Shown: one piece after another, positions 35,253-42,051 of the stretch
Numbering within the stretch: the first letter of the stretch is position 1
How the letters are laid out: every line of letters begins with the position of its first letter
From: Limnoperna fortunei
Taxonomy: Eukaryota; Mollusca; Bivalvia; Mytilida; Modiolidae
DNA: 64,000 nucleotides
Reading direction: 5' to 3'
Assembly: GCA_944474755.1 (NCBI GenBank)
Contig: OX104122.1
Span: 5,791,223 to 5,855,222 of the forward strand
The notes under the pieces: model-generated
The model's database searches: none
The model's input: only the letters and a program-made list of their open reading frames with translations
Told to the model about the DNA's origin: nothing
Position numbers and translations under genes: made by a program

Positions 35253-35724
35253 CATAATATTGACTGCTCAGCTTGTATCCCGTGCTCCGAATGAACATTC
35301 CTTTCAAGTCATGCATATAGTCATTGTTGAGCTCGTGGGGTGCCCAGACTTTGTATGTCTTTCCTTTTACGTTTTTCAGGGTGAGGATGTATTCTCTTAT
35401 TCCTTCGTCCCACCATTCATCCACCTCCATTATCCTAAAGATTACCCAGGTGGGCAGGTCCTCCCATCTTCTGGCTTCCCTGATTAGCTTCGTCATCACT
35501 TTTTCCTGAAAGACGTATTCGCTTATGAAGTCACTTTCACAGAAGAAGTCTTCTTCTTCTGCCTTATCCTCGTCCTCTTCGCTGTATTCGAAGTATTCTT
35601 CCTCATCTTCATCCACCTCCTCCCTGGAGTAAGAATCTTCCTCTTCGATGGGGGTAAGCTCAACCTCTTCGCATACGGGTTGGGGGAGTTGGGCAAGACT
35701 GTAACCTACTGTTTCAGTGTTCAT
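35227..35724 (-). CDS. Small Polinton protein, possible OB-fold (copy 2)
   Basis: 165 residues from the ATG at 35724, chosen over MM at 35796 because it follows a GGTAGATACA motif like those before related genes. The N-terminal third is very acidic (about residues 20-65, runs of E and D around EEEDSYSREEVDEDEEEYFE). The C-terminal two thirds align with copy 1: FQEKV, WEDLPTWVIFRIMEV, YILTLKNVKGKTYKVWAP, IRSTGYKLS, SYDLVRK. Identity is moderate, so the duplication is old except at the perfect inverted repeat covering the last codons. An acidic tail on a possible DNA-binding fold would be reasonable, but the role is unknown. Confidence 0.65.
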   Translation of the reverse strand: MNTETVGYSLAQLPQPVCEEVELTPIEEEDSYSREEVDEDEEEYFEYSEEDEDKAEEEDFFCESDFISEYVFQEKVMTKLIREARRWEDLPTWVIFRIMEVDEWWDEGIREYILTLKNVKGKTYKVWAPHELNNDYMHDLKGMFIRSTGYKLSSQYYVSYDLVRK

Positions 35725-35782
35725 TGTATCTACCCTATCTTTCCTTCTTTCTAATGTGTTATTTCTACACTCCGATGGGCAA

Positions 35783-35938
35783 GGAATATACATCATGACC
35801 CTCGAAAACGAAGAAGGAAAGACATTTGAAGTCTGGGCACCCCCTTACCTCAACGACTACAATCGGGGAGGGGAGGAACTTTCACCCTTTGAAGCAACGT
35901 ACATAGAAGAATTTGGTGATGGATTTTGGAGAGAGTCA
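35783..35938 (+). pseudogene. Third copy of the small protein, fragment
   Basis: Plus-strand frame reading GIYIMTLENEEGKTFEVWAP then EELSPFEATYIEEF, clearly the central part of the family found at 34767 and 35227. Both ends are missing: upstream overlaps the start region of copy 2, and downstream the frame leaves the family before the expected SYDLVRK end. It faces the capsid gene and marks a rearrangement site. Confidence 0.65.
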
Positions 35939-37030
35939 GCTTGGTAATGAAATGATGATGATCGATTTGGTGATGAAATGAGAGGAAGGAACGTAAAATT
36001 TCTCGATCCAAACGGATCGGGAAATTTGACTGAAAGGATATTGGGTGAAACCTGCATTAAAGTCTACGGCGGGGTAGCGGTCAGCGTTGAGAGTGACGTA
36101 GATGTTTCGCAAGCGGCAGTGGTCGAACACGGCAGCATTTTGGGTCTGGTCGTTGCTCTTGCCGGTTTGAAAGGCCACGATGACGTATCTGGGTTTCTCT
36201 CGACCACTCTTGGCTGTCAACCGCCAGTTGAACTGAGACGTTTCGGGGACGGCTATGGAATCGCACTGTCGCATTCGGAAACCGCAATCGATTTTACCCT
36301 TGCTCTGGATGGTCTTGTACAACCGCAGTTTCTCCTGATCAGAGGGGGTGACGTGGGGAATGAACCAGGAGATCTTACTCAGGATGATTCTTGCCGGGTC
36401 ATTGACGGCTGCAGCCCTCAGAACGGCATTGGCATCCGAATCGCGCACGAGAGACAGTTCATGCTTGAACCCGTACACGATCTTATCGTAGTCGTCCGCA
36501 AAGCCGAAGATGTGCTTCAGGGGAATGGCGAAGGAGAACGACCCCTTGTTGGCAGGTTTGACGATGGTATACCCGTGGCGAATTGCAAAACCGGAGTTCT
36601 CTGCGGCGGCGATAGCGGTGGAATCCTTGAACCACAGTTGGTTGAGACCTTGAGATTTGGAGAAATCGTCGGGATAGGTCAGTATCCCTAGCATGGTGGT
36701 GGCGATGCCAGGGTCGTTGATGTGCTCGATCTGTTGACCGGAGAGCCTGTAAGTGATGGTTCGAAACAGATACATGATACCGTTGTGGGCGAGCGAGACG
36801 AGATCCGCATTGGCATAGGCGGTCCCATCATTCTTCTGGAGCCTTCCTTCCACCAAAAGGTAACTCTCAGCGGGATGAAGGAAGAGATCCTGGGTCTCAA
36901 TATTGATGCGTATTTCAGCACCGGCGTTATTCAGTTGAGCCCCGGCTTGAAGTTCGTATTCGTGGACTTGATATTCCTGGAGGCTTTCATCGAAAGCTAG
37001 GGGTTCGACGATGTCGAGAATGTTTGACAT
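35936..37030 (-). CDS. Major capsid protein, double-jelly-roll type, 3'-truncated
   Basis: 364 residues from the ATG at 37030, picked over an upstream non-ATG start because TATAAATAAATATATC directly precedes it. Residues such as EYQVHEYELQAGAQLNN, GAEIRINIETQDLFLHPAES, YLLVEGRL and LAHNGIMYLFRTITYRLSGQ match, from memory of the family, the N-terminal half of Polinton capsid proteins, which form the icosahedral shell. The family-like sequence ends near DRYPAVDFN. The last 35 or so residues read through a hairpin sequence shared with 35171-35202 and look like out-of-place DNA. At 364 residues the protein is shorter than I would expect for two full jelly rolls. It lies last in the minus-strand virion gene series. 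Assembly competence is doubtful. Confidence 0.75.
   Translation of the reverse strand: MSNILDIVEPLAFDESLQEYQVHEYELQAGAQLNNAGAEIRINIETQDLFLHPAESYLLVEGRLQKNDGTAYANADLVSLAHNGIMYLFRTITYRLSGQQIEHINDPGIATTMLGILTYPDDFSKSQGLNQLWFKDSTAIAAAENSGFAIRHGYTIVKPANKGSFSFAIPLKHIFGFADDYDKIVYGFKHELSLVRDSDANAVLRAAAVNDPARIILSKISWFIPHVTPSDQEKLRLYKTIQSKGKIDCGFRMRQCDSIAVPETSQFNWRLTAKSGREKPRYVIVAFQTGKSNDQTQNAAVFDHCRLRNIYVTLNADRYPAVDFNAGFTQYPFSQISRSVWIEKFYVPSSHFITKSIIIISLPS
35996..36027. terminator. Hairpin, inverted copy
   Basis: Exact reverse complement of 35171-35202 over 32 bases. It lies inside the present 3' end of the capsid frame and after the third small-gene fragment, so it probably moved in with that fragment. 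Confidence 0.45.
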
Positions 37031-37047
37031 GATATATTTATTTATAG
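37031..37047 (-). promoter_or_regulatory. TATA-like motif of capsid gene
   Basis: Minus strand CTATAAATAAATATATC ends directly at the ATG at 37030. It contains the stop codon (37038-37040) of the upstream 48-codon frame. Confidence 0.6.
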
Positions 37048-37184
37048 CGGCGGACAAAGTCGTGAATTGTGGCAATACCACTTCCAGAAATTAGATCGTT
37101 CAACCGGGCTTGCTGATGGGTGGTCATCGTGGAATTATTTCCCGAGATCAGATTGTTCAACCGAGCTTGCTGATGGGGAGTCAT
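37038..37184 (-). CDS. 48-aa Polinton ORF
   Basis: Starts at 37184 with an ATG that overlaps the TGA of the 80-aa frame (ATGA). It holds a duplicated motif HQQARLNNLIS and HQQARLNDLIS about 20 residues apart and ends DFVRRYK. Its stop lies inside the TATA-like motif of the capsid gene, the same arrangement as the other genes here, which supports it as real. It may be a separate small protein or the shifted C-terminus of the 80-aa protein. Confidence 0.45.
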   Translation of the reverse strand: MTPHQQARLNNLISGNNSTMTTHQQARLNDLISGSGIATIHDFVRRYK

Positions 37185-37423
37185 CGTGGGGTTACTTGGC
37201 TTGACGAGGTTGCCTTATCGATCATATAGTCCACAGCTTTGGAGGCCCCCTTTTCAACCCCTTTCAGGGCGGCATTGGTGGCGGCGCTCATGGCCTTGCT
37301 TCCCAAGGTCTTCGCGGCTGAGGAGGTGAATATGCGTCCGGCCAAGTTAGCGACCGTATCGAATAGCCCCCGCCCGCCGACGACGTATTTTCGACGATAT
37401 CCGTGCTTAATCAACAATGGCAT
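37181..37423 (-). CDS. Small basic/hydrophobic protein, pX-like candidate
   Basis: 80 residues from the ATG at 37423, right after a TATAAATAAATATACG motif. The N-terminus is basic (KHGYRRKYVVGGRGLF) and is followed by a small-residue amphipathic stretch (NLAGRIFTSSAAKTLGSKAM and AATNAALKGVEKGASKAV). Short basic proteins with a glycine-rich turn and an amphipathic helix occur in adenovirus-like virions as core or membrane-active components. That comparison is by character only. Neighbours are the capsid gene and the conserved protein at 37435-38274. The overlapping 48-aa frame may extend it by frameshift. Confidence 0.5.
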   Translation of the reverse strand: MPLLIKHGYRRKYVVGGRGLFDTVANLAGRIFTSSAAKTLGSKAMSAATNAALKGVEKGASKAVDYMIDKATSSSQVTPR

Positions 37424-37440
37424 CGTATATTTATTTATAG
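37424..37440 (-). promoter_or_regulatory. TATA-like motif of 80-aa gene
   Basis: Minus strand CTATAAATAAATATACG directly before the ATG at 37423. The TAA stop of the upstream gene (37435-37437) lies inside it. Confidence 0.6.
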
Positions 37441-38274
37441 GAGAAGGCTGCGATGGAGTTCTCTGTAATAGGAGTCGTCGATGTGACCGAACGTCCTCAT
37501 AGCATCGAGGATGGCCACCATCTCGTTGCGCACCCCATTATTACCAGCCTTATAGGTGGCGGCGCAAAGTTCGAGGCGATCTATCAACGAATCGAGGTCT
37601 TTCGGTAAGAATACCGTTTGGAGTCCGGAGCCATGTCTGTCTTGCCGGTAGAGATGAGAAACGATCTCCTTCCATTTGTAACTTCGGTTCGACTTGGGGG
37701 TCCGCGAGAGAACGGAGTTTCCTTGGTACATGGCACCCGAGGTTCGCAGGATATCTCCATAGGTCATCAAATCTTCGGGATCGAACGATTCTGGGCGCTT
37801 CTTGACAATGAGCTCCCAAAGACCGGGGGTTCCCTTGTGGCGCACGCCATCGACGAAGATATCATCTCCATCGAAGGTGACGGGCCGACTTCCGATCATG
37901 ATGGTATCGTCCTCTACCCTCAATCCAAAGGTATGGTCGGCTGCTGGAGTCATGCTGAGCTGCAGATACTGAGTCGCCCGGGGGCCTAGGCGGGTGTCTT
38001 GAGGTGGTTCAATGGCTAATGGATGGGCTAAATCGGTTGGGTGAGGTAGCGCAGGCATCGGCGCAGGCAGTTCCTCGATCGTTTTAGTGATCTGCGAGGC
38101 CGCTTCCTTTTGAGCTTCCACCACGGGCTTGAACATCCTGGCGAGGTCGCGGTCGAGTCCGATATTGTCGAGGCGATGCTGCATATTGCTAGTCTGAATA
38201 CTTCGCTTGAGATCCTGCAATTCCCTAGCGAGCGCCTCACGTTGCTTGGGGTCGGTGATCTTAATGAATGTCAT
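37435..38274 (-). CDS. Conserved Polinton protein (DUF8207-like)
   Basis: 279 residues from the ATG at 38274, set by the adjoining TATAAATAAATG. Residues 5-70 are charged and helical, probably a coiled coil. A proline-rich linker follows at about 72-100. The C-terminal half contains DDTIMIGSRPVTFDGDDIFV, KGTPGLWELIVKKRPESFD and DLMTYGDILRTS, which I recognise as a domain widespread in invertebrate Polintons and which I believe is catalogued as DUF8207. The biochemical role is not known to me; the position beside capsid and ATPase genes suggests a virion part. The frame is complete with no damage. Confidence 0.65.
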   Translation of the reverse strand: MTFIKITDPKQREALARELQDLKRSIQTSNMQHRLDNIGLDRDLARMFKPVVEAQKEAASQITKTIEELPAPMPALPHPTDLAHPLAIEPPQDTRLGPRATQYLQLSMTPAADHTFGLRVEDDTIMIGSRPVTFDGDDIFVDGVRHKGTPGLWELIVKKRPESFDPEDLMTYGDILRTSGAMYQGNSVLSRTPKSNRSYKWKEIVSHLYRQDRHGSGLQTVFLPKDLDSLIDRLELCAATYKAGNNGVRNEMVAILDAMRTFGHIDDSYYRELHRSLLL

Positions 38275-38284
38275 TTATTTATAG
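38275..38284 (-). promoter_or_regulatory. TATA-like motif CTATAAATAA
   Basis: Minus strand CTATAAATAA runs straight into the ATG at 38274. No stop codon overlaps here because a repeat region lies upstream. Confidence 0.6.
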
Positions 38285-38287
38285 CGT

Positions 38288-38415
38288 TGATCGCTGTTGA
38301 ACGCCCCCTAAGCGTTCGAGAGCGTTCGACTGAACGCCCCCTAAGCGTTTGACAGAACGCCCCTAAGCGTTCGAGAGCGTTTGACGGAACGCCCCCTAAG
38401 CGTTGCAGAGCGTTT
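38288..38415. repeat. Palindromic tandem repeat
   Basis: Four units containing AACGCCCCCTAAGCGTT, each a hairpin with AACGC and GCGTT arms, alternating with GAGAGCGTTCGAC-type spacers. The right half encodes the end of the Cys-rich protein (TLRGRSVKRSRTLRG). Confidence 0.85.
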
Positions 38416-39093
38416 GAATATCGACTGCCAGCGTGGAGGAAGCTGATAAGGGTCGATCCTTGAAGGATTCAAGTGCCTTCTGCATTTATCACTACCCGGC
38501 TGGCATGGGAATGTGCATTGGTGTCCACGGGTCGTTTTGACTGAACATGGAGGTTGGAGGGATCTGGCAGGGTTTCTCACCCCGTTATGGCGACGAGCAT
38601 TCAGTGTATCAAAATCTGCTTCATCGAACATAGGTCTCGTTGGCTCCATTCCACACTTCATACAGTAAGATGACTTTGTGTTCGGTGACCATACCATTTC
38701 ATGAGGATGACCACTCTTCATACAGTAAGATGACTTTGTGTTCGGTAACCATACCATTTCATGAGGATGACAGAGACTCTCTCTGAGTTCCGTAGGTAGG
38801 TCCTGGCAGAAGCCGCAGAGTGGGTATACATCGCTGGGGTCTCCGATCTCCGTTCGGCACTCGCACGTATTCTTGAGGTAATCCTCAAACTCCCACTTAA
38901 ACTCAGGGGCACCTAAAGGACTCTTCAGCATGATCTGTAGCTCGACGGTGGTTGGTGGTCTACCTAACTCCAGCTCGATCTGCTCCACCCAAGATTCGTA
39001 CTTCAGCAGTATATGATTAAGCAAAAAGATAGGTTCCAGCTTGATCATGCGCTCCCTCTGCTCGATCTGATCCATCAAAGATTCGTGGTTCAT
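38341..39093 (-). CDS. Cys-rich Polinton protein
   Basis: 250 residues from the ATG at 39093. The N-terminal 80 residues are helical and charged. Next come CECR and CGFCQDLP, then a tandem 20-residue duplication with one MVWLPNTKSSYCMKSG copy and one MVWSPNTKSSYCMKCG copy, so only the second keeps a CxxC. Near residue 190 is C-x10-C-x3-C-x6-C-x2-H (CSVKTTRGHQCTFPC then DKCRRH), similar to a motif at the polymerase N-terminus. The tail is made of palindromic repeats. Zinc binding is likely, but no family was recognised. It starts nine bases after the ATPase stop, so the two are closely coupled. Confidence 0.6.
   Translation of the reverse strand: MNHESLMDQIEQRERMIKLEPIFLLNHILLKYESWVEQIELELGRPPTTVELQIMLKSPLGAPEFKWEFEDYLKNTCECRTEIGDPSDVYPLCGFCQDLPTELRESLCHPHEMVWLPNTKSSYCMKSGHPHEMVWSPNTKSSYCMKCGMEPTRPMFDEADFDTLNARRHNGVRNPARSLQPPCSVKTTRGHQCTFPCQPGSDKCRRHLNPSRIDPYQLPPRWQSIFKRSATLRGRSVKRSRTLRGVLSNA
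38651..38770. repeat. 60-bp tandem duplication inside Cys-rich gene
   Basis: 38651-38710 and 38711-38770 differ at two bases. They encode 20 residues twice. The near identity points to a recent event. Confidence 0.9.
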
Positions 39094-39102
39094 GATTTTA
39101 TC

Positions 39103-39864
39103 TTAGACTAAATAGAACTCTTCTAATTTGTATCGATATTTTCCAGCCGCCTTGGGACTCGTGAGGTCGATCGTCATGAATCCGTAAGGTTCGGACCAGC
39201 AGCGGTCGCAAAGGACGTCAAACTGCTCCTTGGTGAGGTCATTGCAGTGATCGCGACGGATGTGCTCGCGGTTCTTAGCATCTTGCTCGAAGAGGCAGAT
39301 GAAGTTGGTATTTTCACGGATCGATTGCCGGGGCAGCTTGAAATAGTTTTGGCAGAGGTAGAAGCAGTCCACGTTGTTGTGACGACCTCTCACGTAGTAA
39401 TCTTCACACTTACTCTGCTTGCTCATCATCAAGTCGTCGAAGATCATGAGATTCTTGCGGGTGGGATCGAGTTCGCGGGGGTCTGGCACATCGTCTCCAT
39501 GCTCAAAGAAGAAGGCTTCGATACCGCCAGGGTTAGGCGATTGATTCAGTACTTCCACCACATCGATCAATGGGTAGGGGCATCTATCCTTGATGGAGAG
39601 TATTTCTCGGATATCGTCCTTCGAGAATCCCCTTTCCAGCGCCCGCCGCAGCAGCTGGTAGATGGGTTGGTGGAGCGATTTTCCGAAGACGTATAGTCGA
39701 TCGTAGTCTAACCACCCTTCGCGCAAGAGGAGGTTATTCAGCAGCGTCGTCTTGCCGCAGTCCGACTTGCCTATGATTAAGCCTCGGATTGATCGCTGCG
39801 GGAGAAGGTAGTGATTGCACCTGGTCGAGGTGGACTCGTTATACGAAATATCTTCAACATCCAT
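39103..39864 (-). CDS. FtsK/HerA-type DNA packaging ATPase (A32-like)
   Basis: 253 residues from the ATG at 39864; the longer frame to 39942 uses TTG and overlaps the next gene, so it was rejected. Walker A is GKSDCGKTT at residues 32-40. Walker B is LMIFDD with Asp143 and Asp144. A conserved polar segment follows (SIRENTNFICLFEQD), placed like the sensor motif of this family. These enzymes pump viral DNA into preformed capsids and are a hallmark of Polintons and related large DNA viruses. All motifs are intact. The start is 14 bp from the divergent phospholipase-like gene, and the stop is nine bases before the Cys-rich gene. Confidence 0.9.
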   Translation of the reverse strand: MDVEDISYNESTSTRCNHYLLPQRSIRGLIIGKSDCGKTTLLNNLLLREGWLDYDRLYVFGKSLHQPIYQLLRRALERGFSKDDIREILSIKDRCPYPLIDVVEVLNQSPNPGGIEAFFFEHGDDVPDPRELDPTRKNLMIFDDLMMSKQSKCEDYYVRGRHNNVDCFYLCQNYFKLPRQSIRENTNFICLFEQDAKNREHIRRDHCNDLTKEQFDVLCDRCWSEPYGFMTIDLTSPKAAGKYRYKLEEFYLV

Positions 39865-39878
39865 TTTTATATATATAA
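39865..39878. promoter_or_regulatory. 14-bp divergent TATA region
   Basis: TTTTATATATATAA separates the ATG of the ATPase (minus) from the ATG of the phospholipase-like gene (plus). Both genes have an immediate TATA-like element and almost no room for a leader. Confidence 0.6.
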
Positions 39879-40322
39879 ATGGGAATGTACTGTTTGAAGT
39901 GCAAAACGAAGACCGAGACGAATAGCCGCGGAGTGATTCCAACCAGCAACGGACGACGGAGGAAGGTGGGTATCTGCGCCGTATGCGGTTCTAGGAAATC
40001 TCAGTTCATCCGGTCCGTGGAGGGTACTGGGTTCATGAACCACCTGATCAACCGACTACCCATAGAGATGCACCTTCCAGGCCACAATTTCACCGGACCT
40101 GGGACCAACCTCGCCAAGCGGCTGAACGCCGATGGTACCCCCAAGGATTGGTCGAAACCCATCAATCGAGTGGATGAGGCCGCGTATCACCACGATCTCT
40201 GCTACGCCAGGCATAAGGACACGGCCTCGCGCAACTCCATCTGCGACGCGACCATGCTGTCCTCCCTCGATGCCATTTCCGACCCCCTCCAAGTATGGGT
40301 GGCTAGTGCCGCTCAGGGATAA
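39879..40322 (+). CDS. Zinc-ribbon plus phospholipase A2-like protein, 3'-truncated
   Basis: 147 residues. The N-terminus has a four-Cys ribbon (C5, C8, C33, C36; MYCLKC and CAVCG). At 64-78 lies a calcium-loop-like segment HLPGHNFTGPGTNL and at 98-109 the dyad segment VDEAAYHHDLCY with His105-Asp106. This is the parvovirus-VP1-type phospholipase A2 fold, used by virions to breach endosomal membranes. From about residue 137 the sequence is integrase DNA read in the wrong frame (VWVASAAQG), so the natural C-terminus is lost. The key active-site residues remain, so residual activity is possible. It shares a 14-bp divergent promoter region with the ATPase. Confidence 0.8.
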   Translation: MGMYCLKCKTKTETNSRGVIPTSNGRRRKVGICAVCGSRKSQFIRSVEGTGFMNHLINRLPIEMHLPGHNFTGPGTNLAKRLNADGTPKDWSKPINRVDEAAYHHDLCYARHKDTASRNSICDATMLSSLDAISDPLQVWVASAAQG

Positions 40323-41037
40323 GAAGGGGACTACGGTGCGCGACGCCTTCCATGCGGTCTTCAAGTCTCGCATCCCCAAGAAGCTATGGACGGACAAAGG
40401 AACGGAATTCTACAACAAGGAGGTGAAGGAGCTTCTCCAGAAGCATGACGTCGAGCTCTACTCCACCGAAAACGAAGAGAAGTCGAGCGTCGTGGAGCGT
40501 TGGAACCGTACCATGAAGGAGAAGATGTTCAAGTACTTTTCCGCCAACTCCACGCGAACCTATATCGATGTGCTAAGCGATCTGGTTCATCAGTATAATA
40601 CCACCAAGCACCGCTCCATCAAGATGACTCCCACTGCCGCCAGTCAGAAGGAGAACGAAACCAAAGTCTTCTGGAACCTTTACGGAGATCTCCCTCCCAT
40701 GCAACCACCGCGATTCAAGGTTAGCGATAAGGTCCGAATCACCAAGAAGAAGGGCGTGTTCGAGAAAGGATATACTCCACGCTGGACCGAAGAAGTCTTC
40801 ACCGTATCCACGGTCTTAGGAACGCAACCGCCCACGTATCGTCTCAAGGACCTCAACGACGAGGAGATTCAGGGATCTTTCTACGAGCCTGAGCTCCAGA
40901 AGACCACCCAGGAACTCTTTCGCATCGAAAGGATCTTGCGGCGACGCACCCGGCAAGGAGAACGGGAAGTCTACGTCAAATGGCGAGGCTATCCCAAGAC
41001 GTTCAATTCATGGGTAAAGGCTTCCGAGCTCCAATAG
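40287..41037 (+). pseudogene. Polinton integrase (rve) with chromodomain, 5'-deleted
   Basis: Recognisable sequence begins at SKYGWLVPLRDKKG near 40287. It includes the second catalytic Asp in LWTDKGTEFYN and the catalytic Glu in SSVVERWNR, then FKVSDKVRITKKKG and a C-terminal chromodomain (FRIERILRRRTRQGEREVYV then WRGYPKTFNSWV). The N-terminal zinc-binding part and the first catalytic Asp are absent: the sequence joins directly to the phospholipase-like gene in another frame. No ATG precedes the retained part until the middle of the core. In the intact family this enzyme inserts the element and makes the 6-bp duplication. This copy cannot, so it must have integrated before the loss or with help from another element. 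Confidence 0.85.
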
Positions 41038-41145
41038 TCCTTCGATTTTCCAGTCCCTGGAGTGGGGGACTAGAGAAGCGGAGGAGGGGGTCAACCGATC
41101 CTGCCGGGAGTAGGAGGCTTAAACTTCACGTACTTTTCAAGAGCT

Positions 41146-41625
41146 TCAACCTTTTTCCTGCTTATCAGCCATCTGCTTTTCGAGGGTTTTATATCTAGAT
41201 TCTACAGCGTTTATCTTCTCCTGCATGGTTAAGGCTAAATCCTGCCAGTTCTTTGCATACCAACCATTCGTCACGGGATCCTTGGAGTCGGTTCCCTCGG
41301 GAAGGTTACGAATAGCATGGCCCTGCATATCTATCGCGCCGGTCATCTTACCACCGATCGTGGGCAGGCACTTTGCCACGTCTTTCTCGATGCCATTCAA
41401 GCGTTTCTCCTTATCCTCGAGCACTTTCAAGACCTTGTCGATCTTTGCCGCGAGCTCAGCGATATCCTTCTGACCCTCTTTCAATTGCAGATTGACCCAG
41501 TGTCTCGTCACAGCGTCCGACCCCTCTCGCGGTGCCCCCAGGCCGGTGATGCGGTTGTCGTTCATATCGAGATCTTGGGACCAGACCAATGCGCGTTTTT
41601 TCGAGTGAGATCCGAATTTGTCCAT
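41146..41625 (-). CDS. Fibre/tail-like coiled-coil protein
   Basis: 159 residues from the ATG at 41625, fixed by TATAAATAAATG. Two similar modules, DLDMNDNRITGLGAPREGSD at about 18-37 and AIDMQGHAIRNLPEGTDSKD near 97-116, follow the pattern D-M-x-x-x-x-I-x-x-L-x-x-P-x-x-x-x-D seen in trimeric phage tail-fibre repeats. Between them is a heptad region (IAELAAKIDKVLKVLEDKEK), and another closes the protein. A trimeric virion spike or fibre is plausible. This is inference from repeat style, with no named family. It lies between the protease and the integrase. Confidence 0.55.
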   Translation of the reverse strand: MDKFGSHSKKRALVWSQDLDMNDNRITGLGAPREGSDAVTRHWVNLQLKEGQKDIAELAAKIDKVLKVLEDKEKRLNGIEKDVAKCLPTIGGKMTGAIDMQGHAIRNLPEGTDSKDPVTNGWYAKNWQDLALTMQEKINAVESRYKTLEKQMADKQEKG

Positions 41626-41635
41626 TTATTTATAG
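41626..41635 (-). promoter_or_regulatory. TATA-like motif of fibre-like gene
   Basis: Minus strand CTATAAATAA joins the ATG at 41625. The TAA stop of the protease (41630-41632) is inside it. Confidence 0.6.
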
Positions 41636-42043
41636 CGAGAATATCACGTCATCGAACGATCTACCCTCCGACAGCATCTTCAGTACGTAGAGGCAAAAGT
41701 GACTGCACACCACGTCCCCGCGATACTGCAGCTCATCGCTGTTGTATTGGATCTTCGGACGCAGATAGTCGACCATCTCGTCGGGCGGAGGCAGACCGTA
41801 AGAGTCGAAGTAGACTTTGAGTCCTCCGCGCTTGTGCCAGCAGGTCCAGTGCGTTCCGGGACCTTGGAAGTCATCGTGGTTCAAGATGCCGCATTCATTA
41901 GCTCGTGGCGCTGCTGGTAGGGCATCTCTCATGAATACCCCTCTGAATCGATGGATCCCTAGGGCCGAGGCAGCTTCTTCAAGCTCTACATTTGAGAGGG
42001 GTTTGCGTGGGAGAGTTAAGTGGTAAACTCGTACGCTGCTCAT
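41630..42043 (-). CDS. Adenovirus-type cysteine protease
   Basis: 137 residues from the ATG at 42043. The catalytic set is visible: His65 in GTHWTCW, Asp80 in YFDSYG, Gln106 and Cys113 in LQYRGDVVCSHFC, with Gln seven residues before Cys as in adenain. Polinton proteases of this family are thought to mature capsid proteins and are central evidence that Polintons can form virions. The length is close to what is expected for a minimal member. It sits directly after the polymerase: the polymerase stop (42048-42050) is only five bases away, inside the CTAAATAAATG start context. Confidence 0.85.
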   Translation of the reverse strand: MSSVRVYHLTLPRKPLSNVELEEAASALGIHRFRGVFMRDALPAAPRANECGILNHDDFQGPGTHWTCWHKRGGLKVYFDSYGLPPPDEMVDYLRPKIQYNSDELQYRGDVVCSHFCLYVLKMLSEGRSFDDVIFSL

Positions 42044-42051
42044 TTATTTAG
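42044..42051 (-). promoter_or_regulatory. TAAATAAATG start context of protease
   Basis: Minus strand CTAAATAA joins the ATG at 42043 and contains the polymerase TAA stop. It is the weakest match to the CTATAAATAAATG pattern. Confidence 0.5.

Noticed and set aside
35978..36691. 237-codon plus-strand frame opposite the capsid gene
   Set aside because: Antisense shadow without recognisable motifs or start context.
39247..39696. 149-codon plus-strand frame opposite the ATPase
   Set aside because: Antisense of a gene with intact Walker motifs.
40132..40286. N-terminal extension of the integrase frame (MVPPRIGRNP...)
   Set aside because: This is the phospholipase gene read out of frame; the low-complexity residues do not fit an integrase N-terminus.
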